Origin: Atherinomorus stipes
Lineage: Eukaryota; Chordata; Actinopteri; Atheriniformes; Atherinidae
Assembly: GCA_023101725.1 (NCBI GenBank)
Contig: JALJCO010003429.1
Location: 434,001-498,000 of the forward strand
Length of the DNA: 64,000 nucleotides
Direction of reading: 5' to 3'
The notes under the pieces are model-generated. The model did no database searches and was not told the DNA's origin. It worked only from the letters and a program-made list of their open reading frames with translations. The position numbers and the translations under genes were made by a program. Positions 11,614 through 23,461 of the stretch are shown piece after piece. Position 1 is the stretch's first letter, and each line of letters begins with the position of its first letter.

Positions 11614-12682
11614 GTAATTTAACTCACATAAGTTGATCTCCTTACATTTCACTTGTCAATAAAAAGCAAATCCACTATTGAATGTACTTTTGTTAAGACA
11701 GAAAAACACATTAAAAACCAGAAATGACGAGCGCTCCATTCTCTATGGCGCTTTTTGTTTCCTTTGGAACAATTTAAAACGCCTACCAGCACTTTACCAC
11801 TGCTATTCATATCAAAGTGTGTTCAGTATTTTTTTCCCCTCTTAATTGACAATAAAAATAAATCCAAGAAGATATTTAACTGCCCTGAAAACCAGATGCG
11901 CTTTTCTTTTTTCCTGTAGCGGTAAACGAGGGACAAAGCCCATAAATAAAGGGTAGAAAAAAAACCCAACAGTCTTTAAACAGTAAAGTCTCTTTCAGTG
12001 AATCATCATGCCTAATGCTTTGTTCTTCATGTTATTCCACTTATTAGAATAAACAGGATTAGTGTTGCGTATATTCCTTTTTTTTTCTCCCTTTTTTTTG
12101 GCGCATTCCCTGCCCACCATTGAGTGGTGTGGGCTAAAAAACGCTCAGTAGACCAGAGACAGAGCGGTCCATCTGTTCAATCACATAGCAACAGGAAGAG
12201 AGAGGGAGAGAGTGAAAAAAATGAGAGAAAATCCTACTACTTTCATGATATTGTTTTATAAATCTGTAGTACTCAGGGTTGCCTCCTTATTCCACAGTAT
12301 AGCCAGTGCAATCCAAGTATTTGAGTCAGTGAAACCTCAGTTTTCTAACCAGCTATTTGTGCTTCTTCTGTGAAAACTGAGTTATGTCATATTCATATGC
12401 GATTTATGTAAGGTTCTGTCAAAGACTCAGAGTTTTGTGTGATAGTATTTAAGTGGCAGAAATGTCCAAAAGGATTCAGATCATAAAGAGTGTAAAACAA
12501 AGAAAGGTCATTTAAAGAATGAGTGATTAAAGACGGGAATATTTGTTTGTGATTTATCTCTGCTGAGCTGATGTCATTTGCCCCCCTGTTTTTTTTCCGC
12601 TTGTCTCTCCTGCTCATCCTTACAAAATGATCTCTCCTCCACCTGCACCTCCATCTCTCCCTTCCCTCTGACCTCCCCTCAG
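11614..12682 (+). other. cacna1h: 5' UTR intron (inferred)
   Basis: The donor GTAATT is at 11614. The acceptor is a pyrimidine-rich tract CTCCCTTCCCTCTGACCTCCCCTCAG ending at 12682. The intron is AT-richer than the exons it separates and holds no convincing ORF or repeat. Confidence 0.5.
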
Positions 12683-13152
12683 AGTGGCTCTGCCTGATGC
12701 TCTATCATGACTGATGGCGAGGGGAGAGCGCGCTTTCAGTACGCAGAGTGCCCGGAGCAGGAGGAGGCGCAGGAGGACGTGAGGGTCGCTGTATCAACGC
12801 CCCACAGGAGCGACGCTCCAGGTCACGATGTCGACCCGGGAGGAGGCCGGGATGAAGAGGGGACGGATGAGGTGGTGGAGGAGAGGAGAGGGAGGAGTGG
12901 CAGTGGTTGGGGAGAGGGAGGAGGAGAGGAATGGAGCCCTGAAGTTCAGGAGCGAGAGGAGCAGGAACCCGAGCGGGAGGTGGAAGTTGGACCAACTGTG
13001 GGAGTTCGCATCACGGCTCCTATTCGTGATCCAGACTGCGTCTCTGAGGAGGAGGAGCAGCATCCGTATCCAGCCCTGGCTCCCGTGGCCTTCTTCTGCT
13101 TGAAGCAAACAACGAAGCCTCGCAACTGGTGTCTTCGCATAGTTTGTAACCC
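12683..13152 (+). CDS. cacna1h: T-type voltage-gated calcium channel alpha-1 subunit (Cav3), first coding exon; most like cacna1h
   Basis: Coding starts at ATG 12707; 12683-12706 is 5' UTR. The exon encodes residues 1 to 149 of the pore-forming subunit of a low-voltage-activated calcium channel, all in the cytoplasmic N terminus. Residues 1-118 are variable and very acidic (Glu/Gly-rich at about 45-115). Residues 120-149 are the conserved pre-S1 block, with YPALAPVAFF, QTTKPRNWC and VCNP visible; this block is shared by Cav3.1, 3.2 and 3.3. The start MTDG, a DVRV motif near residue 24 and PYPALA resemble CACNA1H more than CACNA1G or CACNA1I, but by identity of the conserved block alone the three paralogues are close. 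The exon ends in the second base of the proline codon at 13152 (phase 2), where a U12-type AT-AC intron begins. The next exon, expected to start with WFE and the S1 helix, is not in view. The longer open frame to 13195 is intron read-through. Confidence 0.85.
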
Positions 13153-13161
13153 ATATCCTTT
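13153..13161 (+). other. cacna1h: U12-type AT-AC splice donor
   Basis: ATATCCTTT matches the minor-spliceosome AT-AC 5' splice site consensus (ATATCCTT) without mismatch. It lies exactly where similarity to other Cav3 proteins stops. U12 introns are known in voltage-gated sodium and calcium channel alpha-subunit genes. The matching branch site and AC acceptor were not found within the window. Confidence 0.8.
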
Positions 13162-14969
13162 CAAATGCTGGAAGTCTAACTCTGACAGCTGGTAAGACTA
13201 AACCTGCCGAGTCCTGTATGTGTGTGTGCGGCCATTACATACATCACTCAATTTACACATCCAATACACAACATAGCACAATGTCACGTTCAGGTTTATC
13301 CATGTAACGGTATCAGCTTGCTTGCTTCTGGTTGGTTAAACAGGTGCCACTCTGGTGAAATATGAGAAGTCATTTGTCCAAACAAAGGAATGCCATTCCT
13401 GGGTATAGCAGATTAGTAATGTAGTGTATAACCTCCCTTTGTCTAGTTTGCTTCCATTGAGTTTTTGTCCTTCAGTGATGCAATATTTTGACTTTTTTCC
13501 AACAATTTTTTTTGTTTTCAAGCAGTTAAAAGACTACTTGAGACACCAAATTCACTGAGTTGATCATTTTTGTTTGCGCAGTGTGGTTAAAGGAGATGTT
13601 TAGTCTTTGTTAGCCTCAGTAACAATACCAGTTAAGGTTGTAAAGTCTAAAAAATGAGGTTTATTTGTGCACATTTTTGCCACGTTATAGTTTTTGGAGC
13701 TGTTTCCCAAGTGGCCAGTTTCTCTTTCCTTGACAAATCCAAGTATGTGTATCAGTCACGCTTGCATAGAGACATCATCTTCATTCATGTGAACAAAAAA
13801 GGCAAAATGCAGTTCACCAAGTCTGCAGCATTTTCCAACTCGGGGACTCACTGTGTGCTTTCTTTTTTTCCCCCCAAGTCACCTTTTGGAAGAACTCGCC
13901 GGTGATTACACTTCTCAGCTGTCTTCAGTTTAGCTTGGCATTTGTTCAAGGTTTACTTTTATTCTTTTTTTGGCTTACTGGGTTTGACTTGGATGTGTGA
14001 GTCTGGGTTAGACTTAAATTTTTGGGTGACATTCCTTTGGGTTCTTCATGTGTAAGAAGTTAAATATTGTCTCTGAGGTCATAATGAATCTCTACAGATA
14101 TATTTTTTTGGCATTTTATGCTAAAAGTCAGTCATACACCTTTAAGTTTGGGATACGAATTAGGTCAAGTGACATCACTTTGTGATGCAAGGCATTATGT
14201 CTGACATATGGGCATTTACACAGATAGTCTTGCATTAAAACAGATTTGTTTCAGGTGTTCTGTGGAGTGGATAATGTGACTTTTGTTTTACCGCTCAGTT
14301 ATAACAAAAGCCAAAAATGCAGAAAAGTAAATAAGAACTCAAAACAATCTGAGGTTAAAAAGCTGCACGTGAAGGGCGATTTATTTTTCCAGCATCATAA
14401 AATATTATCAGCCCTGCAAAGTGGAGTTGATGAATCATGCCCTTTTCAGCCTGACATGGTGACGTGGGTCAAACCTACGTGGATGATTTGTTTGAATAGG
14501 TCAATGTACGTCAGCCAGCTCTTTCTCATGACCCTCCTCTCGAGAGGAGTTCAGTATGGATGTGATGTTACCTGGCTTTGCTGAACTGTCAATCTCTGGC
14601 AGCGGTGAAACTGATTCAATGGATTTCTAGTAAAAAACAAAAAAGAGTGATGTGAGTGACATGTTTTCTAAAAAGCAGCACTTGCTCCCAAATGTATAGG
14701 GCATTTTAAGTCATAGAATAGTAAATACGAGATAAAAATCAGAGGATGCTTTTATACAGACATTCATAGAAAGATGAATCCAATAACTCATAGATGTCCA
14801 CATGGACACTTCAGACAAATATTGTCAGTAAAGTAAACTTATTGACATTCAGAAGAGCTTTCTCCGATCTGTGTGTCAAAATTGTTGCCGTCACTCTTTC
14901 ATATCATCTTTTGTCTTGTTGATCTTGCTCTGGGTTAAGAGCTTGGATGATGTCAGGATTGCTGCAAAG
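13162..14969 (+). other. Start of the large first coding intron
   Basis: No exon, RNA or clear transposon is visible. ORFs here are short and unconserved. The U2-type donor at 13192 (GGTAAGA) is discussed among the rejected items. Confidence 0.6.
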
Positions 14970-15488
14970 TAGGGATGTTCGATACTGGCTTTACCGATAT
15001 CGGATATTGTCCAAGTCTTAATATCTGATATGAATCGATACCGATATATGCAGACAACTGTGAGGTTGCATCTCGTGAGCCACAAGAGTTCATTTTGGAC
15101 ATCTGGCTGCTATATATCAGATACTAGCAGGTATTAGCCAACATGTGGCTAATTATAATATTTCTGACAACTTGGTAGCTTAACCAACAACATAAAACCA
15201 GACATGTTATAAGCAGCTTTAAAGCAAGTCAGTCTGTAGCAGCAGCAGCTGCACAGTAGTCACATGACTGAAAGGAATGCTGGGAAATGAAGCTCTTACA
15301 GAATAACAGCGACTTTTCTACATGCTGGAGCGGTGCTAATGGAACAAGATCTTGCAAGGTTTCATAACGGAACAATGAGATCTCGCGAGATTTGGTTCGT
15401 AGAAATATCATTCCGAAAAAACCGATACCAATATTTTCTGATATCACATTTTAATGGCAATATCGGCCGATAATATCAAACATCCCTA
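14970..15488. mobile_element. hAT-type non-autonomous element with 8-bp target duplication
   Basis: This 519-bp element has terminal inverted repeats TAGGGATGTTCGAT at the left and, on the other strand, TAGGGATGTTTGAT at the right. Sub-terminal CCGATATCGGATAT / ATATCGGCCGATAA motifs also mirror each other. Flanks CTGCAAAG (14962-14969) and CTGTAAAG (15489-15496) are an 8-bp target duplication differing at one base, as expected of hAT. There is no transposase ORF. The type resembles the TAGGGATG... elements common in teleosts. Confidence 0.88.
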
Positions 15489-15496
15489 CTGTAAAG

Positions 15497-18400
15497 TTTA
15501 GAAAAAGCCTCTGAGACCGGAAGCAACTATCATTGCCTCCATCAGCTGATCCTGAACCAAATGAAACATGTCTAAAAGCTCTCAGATCTTATTTAGGATG
15601 CTAACACCAGACTCAAGGGGAGTTTGGGAGTTTCTTCTCTCAGGGGCATGCTGCTCTCCAGAGGTGGCAAAGAGCCCAGCCATGAAAATGCAAGGCCTGT
15701 TATGGTAATAGAGATATCATGGTAAATTATATTTAAGAGATAGTGCCCTTCAGTGGGAGTATCTGCATCTAAAAGTAGGCCATTTGTAAATGGAAACAAG
15801 TCCATTGTTGGCTTTTAGATGATTGTTATGCGTGTTAGGTGTTTTCCTTTTAAGCTACTTTTGTGCAAGACCTGCAAGTTGCATTCAGACATATTTGGTC
15901 ACAGGATTCTTGAACTCTCCTTTTCTCACTGTTTTCATGTTTGGCTTTATTTGAGATAGTGCTCCAACACTGTATCCTGGCTTTACAATAGGTTTTTAAG
16001 AAGTTCCAACAGTGTGGAAAGAGGATATACTTAAAGTGAGACGTGAGCCGAGCAGGCAGATGAAGAAAGAGAAGTTTTAGAAATGATCCATCTTTAACCG
16101 GATAAACATTAAGACCTAAATACAAAGGACGTATGGCTCGGCAGCCTGCTGCTTGGCAGATGTTAATGTTGCATTACATTATGTCTGTTTTGTTCACGGC
16201 GCTGTAGCAGGGATAATACTGCAGTGGCTGCTGAGGCAGCTTCCCTCCTGTAAAGAAGCAGATGCTCCTATGGTCAGCACATGTGCATTTTCCTGCATGC
16301 GTCCTAATCACATTTGTGATTTCTTAGCGCTGGCGGGATAAGATGATTTTGTTTTTTAGTTTTTGCTGAGAGGGTGGACTGTTTGGATGGAGACAGCATG
16401 ACTGATGAGCGAGGCGCGCTGTCACATGCTTGGGATTGCTTTATAACTGCTTGTGTAAGACTGAAACCAGGTTATAGTAAGAACTGATCTCACAGGATTA
16501 CTTTCTGTTTTATTCCCCACAGTCTGACAGTGTGCAGGACGCACTGTGAGCAGTTCAAACTTGGTGGTCCACAGTAGAGTATGTAAATATTTTTCAGAGC
16601 ATAAATGCTCGACCACTACATCGCTTGAAGGGACGGACACACTGCTTAAAGGTGCAATCTGGAGAGGACGAAAAGGAAAAGAGAATCTTTATGAGAGAAA
16701 ATCTATTTTTCCTCAACTCTTCTTTTCTTTAACGTCAAACAAACCAGTGATCAAGCTGTTTTGATAAGATTATGTAAAATCTAATCTCCCTCTACAGTTT
16801 TTCTCGCAGCAAAAATAAATAAGCTGAACTGATAAGTCATTGATCAGCTATAAAAGATGAAACGAGGTCAACAGTTGCTTACAATTATCACAATAGCATT
16901 TTAGCACAACAACAATTCCCATATATCATTTTTATTACTGTCATCATCATTGATCAACCACTGTGCTCTCGGGACTACATTAGCGCAGCTGTCCAGAAAA
17001 ATCTGTGCCTTTCTTTAAGTTGAAAGTCAATGACATGGTTCAAGGTCCTTATGTTAAAGGTACATGAACCCAATACAGTTTTATATTTCTCTGTTTATTT
17101 AAAGCTAGCTTTGGCAATGTTGGGAAAACGGTTGGAGTAAGCAACATTTTACAAAAAAAGCACCACCCGAAACCACGCCTTCAGAGGGTAGGGATGTGCC
17201 GATGTTTGACGAGCAGGTTAACGATAACAGCCGAGTGGATAGCTTGTTAGCTTGATAGCAAACAGCTGACCACTCATGTTTCTAAAAGCTTTAATCTACT
17301 CACCTCCAACTCCTTCTGTGGTGTAAAAAGTCCACACTGCAAACGTCAACGCCGCCAAGACTTAATCCTGATCTGTTGTTTTTGTTTTTTTGGCGCAGCA
17401 GCAGTTAGCAGTCTGCTATATTTGTTTACAGTGAACGGCGCACGGGGGGTCACGTGGGGGACGGAGAGAGGGGAGGGACAGAGACGAGACATAAATAGGC
17501 ATCAATTTGGTCTTTCTATCTGTTGCGAATGACCGATTCCTGCCTTTCGGTGCGATTGGCAGGGATGAGTTTTTACAGACCTGCAGCTCTCACAGAGCTC
17601 TGACTTTTTTCCTTCTTTTTTATGAATACATTATGTATGGACTACAGTCAGGACGGAAGGACCATTTCACCCAGTATAACAAAAAGTGTTTCTGAACAGG
17701 ATTGCCAACTCTGGCTATAAAGGCCAGGAATTAATCAATTTCTGGAAACTACTTTGTATTGTATCTATTTGTTTTGACTTGTTCTTACTTGTAAAGTTTC
17801 CTTTGGTTTCATGAAAGGCCATTCACATTAACTTAATTATTATTGTAAAATTTCACGTTTTACAACTTGTATACTGTAATTAACTGTAAAAAAGGAAATA
17901 ATATGAAAATGAAATAAAAACCGATACTTAAATGCAGAAATGAAGGAAATTTAACATCAGTGTCAACCAATAACACTCTAAGCTCAAGATATATGGTCAC
18001 AAGCTGCGTTGATATTACCCCTAGAATTCTGCAAAACCTAAATATCACAATAAAAATGGTAATGGAAACACCTAAATTTTAAAAAGCCTCTCAAATATTG
18101 ATAAAATCTTTTATGCTCACGAGGTGATTTTTCAGACATGTCGATATACTGTCGAAGTATATTGCAAAAGTGTGATGCAAAGACTTTTTCTACATTTACA
18201 CCTGATATAGGAGGTCATGTGACCAGTTCATTTAAGGGTAGGATGACGCGGTATGTACAGTATGGACAGAGGAGCAGACGGAGATATTGTGACATTTGAT
18301 GAAAACAAAAAGTTTAACTTCCATTCTTACTAGCAAACAACAGCAAAATGCAGAGTTTTGCAGAAACTTGCAGAATCTCCATCCTTCTTAAAGTGGAGTC

Positions 18401-18724
18401 TTGCAGGAGGAGATTTTACGACAATTACCGCTTATGCTCTAAACATTGAAACAAATGTAAATGTAATGTAAAAGTATTGCTTTTAATTTTGGGAAAAAAA
18501 AAAAAAAAAAACTGACGCAAACACATCTACAGATCACAAAGGAAGCCAGGATAACTAAAAAGTCTCTGTTACATTAGCAAAATTAATGTAGAAGAGTGCA
18601 CCATCAGGAGAACAAGATGAAAAACAGTAATTATTTTATATGACAAAAGTCTGCAGTAAAAATAGCTAACAAATGAAGCCAAAATATATATTGTTGGTTT
18701 CAATAGATCTGTTTTATCTGAAGA
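15497..18724. other. Intronic stretch; one possible unclassified repeat block
   Basis: No coding region is supported. A block at about 17045-17720 (from TTAAAGGTACATG through AAGCACCACCCGAAACCACGCC to GATTGCCAACTCTGGCTATAAAGG) is more GC-rich and reads like a dispersed teleost repeat, but no terminal repeats or target duplication could be found. An A18 run lies near 18490. Confidence 0.45.
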
Positions 18725-19035
18725 GTAATAGACTTATTCCATCTGTGAAACATGGTGGTGGTAGTATCATAAGTTAGCCCTGCTCTGCTGCATCAGGACC
18801 AGGATGAGATTCATGTTTTGGAGAAGCCAAAGCAAATTTCAGCCTTTAATCTATTAGGAATGTTGTGGAAGGTCCTCACCCAAACACTCAGTATGAGGAA
18901 CTCCACTAACATCCAAGAGCTGAATGTTCTGTAAAGAGCAGTGAACCGAAGGTTCCTCCTAGCTTATTTGCAGGACTGATCAACAGTGACTGGAAACATT
19001 TAGCTGAAATTATTGCTGCACAAGACTGTAACATC
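18725..19035 (+). pseudogene. Degenerate Tc1-family transposase fragment
   Basis: The plus strand retains pieces of the catalytic half of a Tc1 transposase. AAACATGGTGGTGGTAGTATC encodes the family motif KHGGGSI near 18750, and CAGGACTGATCAACAG...ATTGCTGCACAAG near 18970-19030 resembles the C-terminal end. The frame is broken many times and no terminal repeat is left. This is a different and older lineage from the element at 3302-4482. Confidence 0.75.
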
Positions 19036-19231
19036 GGATACCTTAAGCGGACATTTGGACACATTTGCTGTTCACAAAAGTGCAACATAAGACAGCAAAT
19101 TCTAAAAGCAATAAATCACCAGTTTGTCCATATTTATTGAAAAAAAACCCTGCTTTTTACTAATCTGTTTTACAATACGATGGGATGGTGATAAAATATG
19201 GGCAAAGTGGATAAAATTTTGGAAGCATTAA

Positions 19232-19562
19232 AGCAACCCTTACCGATGTTGCATTCTTACACTATTTTTCTAACAGGGTAAAATGCTGTGAATGAGGTAA
19301 TGGAACTCTAAAATACAAGACAGACCCACCATTAATCAAAATAAAATATTATTCCAATCTCTAAATATTCAATGAAAACTCCGACCAATCCTTGAAGTGG
19401 GGTGCACCTCTAGGATTGTCCAATGGACCTGCCTGTCAGACCTTTGATTCTGCATTGGGAGGTGGAGGGAATGAAGGGGTGTGTCTTAGGAGTGAGGCGG
19501 GACTGTTTATATTCAAATAATCTTGCTGTGCTTTCTGAAATGCAAGATCGGTAAAGGTTGCT
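19232..19562 (-). mobile_element. TTAA-flanked MITE, copy 2
   Basis: This 331-bp copy is in reverse orientation to that at 3838-4164. It is bounded by TTAA at 19228-19231 and 19563-19566. Aligned by eye to copy 1 it differs at roughly nine positions, including single-base gaps, so the family was active fairly recently. The terminal repeats are the same (AGCAACC...CCGAT). It has no coding capacity. Confidence 0.92.
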
Positions 19563-19566
19563 TTAA

Positions 19567-21195
19567 TGGGGAGTCATCGGTTTACTATTTAAGCTGAATT
19601 AAATATTGATGAAATCAATGGCTGTTTGGCAGTAGCCTAATGAGAAGCTATTTGAAAGCTACAACATGCAAACCAGCAGTGAGCATTCCTAACAACAAAT
19701 CTGTCCAGAGACAGCAATTAAAATAAGTTAAAGCATCTCTTCAATGCTACAGTTGACTCCCTTTCAAAGGGTAAATGTTTTGTTGGTGATGAGATGTTTT
19801 CTAGACTGAGAACCAGGCTCAGGCTGATTAGATCCTGGGTGGGGGGCAAACGAGGTTACTCAATCACTGATGAGTGGACTCATCATGCCATCCATTAACA
19901 ATCTCATACTTTTATTAATTGGTCCCTTGCACTTCCTTTGAAAATTGATACAAAATGAGGCAGGGCAAACTTGTGGTTAACTTGTTAACCCTTATTAAAG
20001 CAAAGAAAATCTGGGGGTCATATGTTAGGGAATAATTCATGTAGAGGTGATCTTTCAGTCCATTTGCTGTTTCCCTCTGTGTAAGATTATTAAAGCTGTT
20101 TGAAGGGAAACTCTTCAGCATGATGGGGTCCTGTTTTTGCACTGCAATGATTAAGGGGGGCTTTACACAACCATGTCATCAGGCAGTTGAATTGTTCACT
20201 TCTTGTCACTCTGTGGTGAAAAAAATTTAGAGGTGTGTGTCATTCTTTTTTGTCTGTGTTTTTATATTTGAAAAAATGACAGCATCTCTGCAGTGAGAGG
20301 AATAAAAGAGGTTGGTCTAGATGCCAGTGGCTTGTCCCTCTCTTACTGTCACCGAGACATGACTCCTGAGATGCAAGTGTGTGAGCGCGTACACTCAGGA
20401 TTCTGTGCATCACTCCCTCGCTGCCACTCTCACTGCTTGTCTTGCTGTATTTATACCGAGCAGTGCATCGATGTGTGTGTGCCTGAGTGTTCAGTGACTC
20501 ATTATATTTGGCCTGTGCTCATCATAACAGCAGATTGAGGGTCGTTAGGTGCATATCTCTGCAGAGAAAGAGGGATCCTGCCTTTCTGACGTATAAAGTC
20601 CTGGCAACTCCTGTGGAGCCCTCACGATATGTGTGGTGTGTGTGTTTGTGTGTGACAAGCCAAACTTTGCGTTGAGTTGTTTAGTAGTTGAAGTTGATGC
20701 TTTTGAGAATTTCAGCACGTGCAAAACATGGCAGCAGCGTACTTTCCCTTAAAATACAGAGAAACAAAGCATTCAAACTGGCTCTCCTTTCCATAAAACA
20801 GCCCCAGGAGAAAAAAAAAATGAAATTAAAACAGAAGGTTTGCTTCATAATCCAAAACAGTCCAGTATCACCACCTGTCCAAAACATAGTGTCATTTGAC
20901 ATGACAGGAAACGCAGCGTTTGAAATGTAAAAGGAGTCAGCTGAAGTTTGCGAGCTTTTGCAACTCTCCAACAGTGAATGCTGTGAGACGTGGATATAAA
21001 AGTGTGCTTTTAACTCCTGAGCAGAACCGTTTCAGGTGAAGTTGCAGCAGGAAGGGGAGGAATCACAAGTGGGAGTGGAATTGAAAAGTGCAATGAGTGT
21101 GGAAAATGTTGTGCAGGATATGATTTTGTGGTCATATGAACAGTGGAAAGAAGTGGAAAGTCGACAAAATTGATGTTCAGTAGGAGGATGTATGG
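19567..21195. other. Intronic stretch, no feature identified
   Basis: AT-rich sequence with scattered GT-rich patches (for example about 20630-20655). No exon, RNA gene or recognisable repeat. Confidence 0.55.
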
Positions 21196-21240
21196 CAGGG
21201 ATGTCCAGGACTGTTTTCTGCTTTAATACACCTGAATTAA
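21196..21240. repeat. Half of a CAGGGGTGTCC-type palindromic MITE
   Basis: CAGGGATGTCCAGGAC...AATACACCTGAATTAA resembles the left half of a common teleost element that begins CAGGGGTGTCC and ends GGACACCCCTG. It stops at TTAA, exactly where the next repeat (21241) begins. A right-half copy of the same family is at 58959-59050. Confidence 0.5.
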
Positions 21241-21450
21241 AGGATAACTTTTTGGGTTTTTTTCAATCTGGACCTTATTTCTAGGAGTTGTTACGTGCAT
21301 TTACCCCCAGTAAAATTTCTGCATCACTTTGACTCCTTCGGAAGATATTATGTAGATTCGCTCTTCGGTATCCATATAATGGGAGAGATGGGGCAGCCTC
21401 TATATAAGGCATTATCTGCAGCAAAAACGCCTTCATTTCACCAATACTTT
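21241..21450 (+). repeat. TTAA-AGGATAACTTTT dispersed repeat, copy 1 (Kolobok/T2-like end)
   Basis: The repeat starts right after TTAA (21237-21240) with AGGATAACTTTTT. It shares an ordered series of motifs with 27280-27493: GGACCTTATTTCTA, TTTCTGCATCACT, TATCCATATAATGG and CATTATCTGCAGCAAA. TTAAAGGRR is the end sequence described for the T2/Kolobok group. The right end is not recognisable; sequence to about 21650 may still belong to it. Confidence 0.6.
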
Positions 21451-23343
21451 AAGTAGAGCGAATGAATGGACGTTAGTTATTGGGGGGTTTCTCTGCACTC
21501 TACAGGCCATGCGCATTCCCGATATGCGCTGCTGCAGTACTGCTGAGAAGAGCTCGCTACCCTGACATCATCAAACCACAATCCACGTGACTCTGAACTC
21601 ACAGGACAATAGTACTCGTTCAAGGTGTGCCTCCTACTGGCGGGGAGGAATTAAATTTGTAGCTATCATCTTGAATTTAAAGAGTGCACATTTAACAAAT
21701 TTTTAACTATAAATGCATCCAATTAAACTGCTGCAAAAACAAAGACTATATGGACCTGCAAATTTGATTTCAGCCAGTTTTTTAAAATCCTTTTGCAAGT
21801 CTTCATAACTGTTATAGAAAAATGTGTATATACTGTAGCTAAAGGACTGGGAAAAACAGCTTGACTGTTACATACAGTACTTACAATCACTTGCAAACTT
21901 CAAGTGATTCCCGGCTGTAAATAGAACATCATTTCTGGAGCTCATTACATAGTCAAACCTAATAAGTAAGCAAAGGTGCATTTCAACCCTTCAGGAGTTT
22001 ATTAATGTTTGCGTCTATGCTATGCTAGCCTGCCAGTTTGGAAGTCATTACACCCTGTGTGTGGGGTGTTAAGGTGTGTGTATTGTGGGATTACTTCAAG
22101 TGCAGTAGGATCTTTGTTTATCCCCAGGCTGAGTGTTTACAGGCTGCTTTGCAAAACGATCTGGAACTAATAGCGCTGTTTTTCATTTGTGTAAACGCAG
22201 TGTGAGTGACTGTGTGGGAGCGCAAGTGTGTGTATATGTAACTGTAAGAGCGTTTGTATGCATTTCCACACACACACAGTGTGTTGAGGCAGTGACCCTT
22301 GCTTGCCCCGGGCGCTGACTGTCTGACTTCAGCATCCTCACTCCTTCTCAGTCCCAGAAAAGGAGTTTGGTGCATTTTTAGTTACATTTGAGCTGCTAGC
22401 CCAAATGATAGCTCCCTTTGAAATTACGATGGCTGTGTCATGAGCAGAAACACTGAGAGCTTTTTTGCTTTTTCCAGATTGACTTAGTGCAACAATAAAT
22501 ACAAAGAATGAGAAAAAAAAAATCTGACCTGAATTGCAGAGGATTGCATTGTGTTAGTGTTAAACGTCCCACGGAGCCTTCTGCTTCAGGCTTTGCTTTG
22601 TGGGAACATACTGATGAATTTGTTTTATTTTACATAAAAGGTCAATCTGAATGGAGCTGGTGGCTGCTGATGCTCAGGGTCAGACTGTTAATGCTTCAAG
22701 GAATGTACTTGAGCCTCCATCTGCTGTCTGCCATAAGTATGTTGTATTCTTTCTTTCCATCCCAGCACATCACAGTCACTGTCTCGGCTAACAGCACAGC
22801 TTGCTTAGCGAGAGCTGCCAGATTCCTCTCTGCACCTGCCTCATTAGAAAATTGGATAAGCAATCACCCTAATAGTCGGAGACAGTCTTTGACTACACGT
22901 GTGCTGCCCATTTTACTGCTTTTGAACCATTTGCTTGAGGGTAATATTAGATTGGGGCTTAATGTAAAATAAAAAGCCAAATAATGCTAAATACTGAGGA
23001 GAAGGTAACTACAGTACTGCTTCTAAATACTTTCAGCCCGGTTGGTGTTTTCACTCAGCGGGCTGTCAGTTAGGTTCCCTGTTGTGGCAGTGCCACACTG
23101 ATTGGCCATCTGATAATGTGGGAAGGGCTTTTTCAGCAGCTGTTGCCATGGAAGCGCATCATGTTGATGCTGGTTCTGTGTTTTCACACACCAGCCCACC
23201 ATCCGAAACCCTCTGTAGCTCATCAAGGAAATCCATACAAAAAAAAAACTGTTAAACAAAGCTGAATTTACATGCAGGTTAATGATGATTCTGATCAGAA
23301 GAAACGACTCCGTGCATCTGAGTGGATCAATGCAGCTGGTGTG
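21451..23343. other. Intronic stretch, no gene identified
   Basis: CA/TG-rich patches occur near 22200-22290. A long but unconserved frame at 22508-22972 has no domain. The segment 22740-22960 has balanced composition and is a candidate conserved non-coding element, noted in the findings. Confidence 0.5.
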
Positions 23344-23461
23344 CAGAAATAGGATGAGGATGGATGGATGACTCCATCAAGAAAAAAAATATAGCAAAGA
23401 AACAGGAAGCAAACGTAGTTTGAGACAGAAAACAGACAACTGGGAGCGAAGGGAAGGGATG
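23344..23461 (+). repeat. Donor copy of the 118-bp segment found again at 25551-25668
   Basis: This purine-rich segment matches 25551-25668 at 117 of 118 positions; the only difference is C at 23414 against T at 25621. Flanking sequence here continues in the same purine-rich style on the right, so this site is taken as the source and the downstream one as the copy. Confidence 0.95.

Noticed and set aside
13153..13195. Extension of the channel exon to the U2-type donor GGTAAGA at 13192
   Set aside because: It would add YPFKCWKSNSDSW after VCNP, where all Cav3 proteins continue WFE; the AT-AC donor at 13153 explains the break exactly.
22508..22972. 154-codon plus-strand frame
   Set aside because: No recognisable domain; part of it looks more like non-coding conserved DNA than protein.
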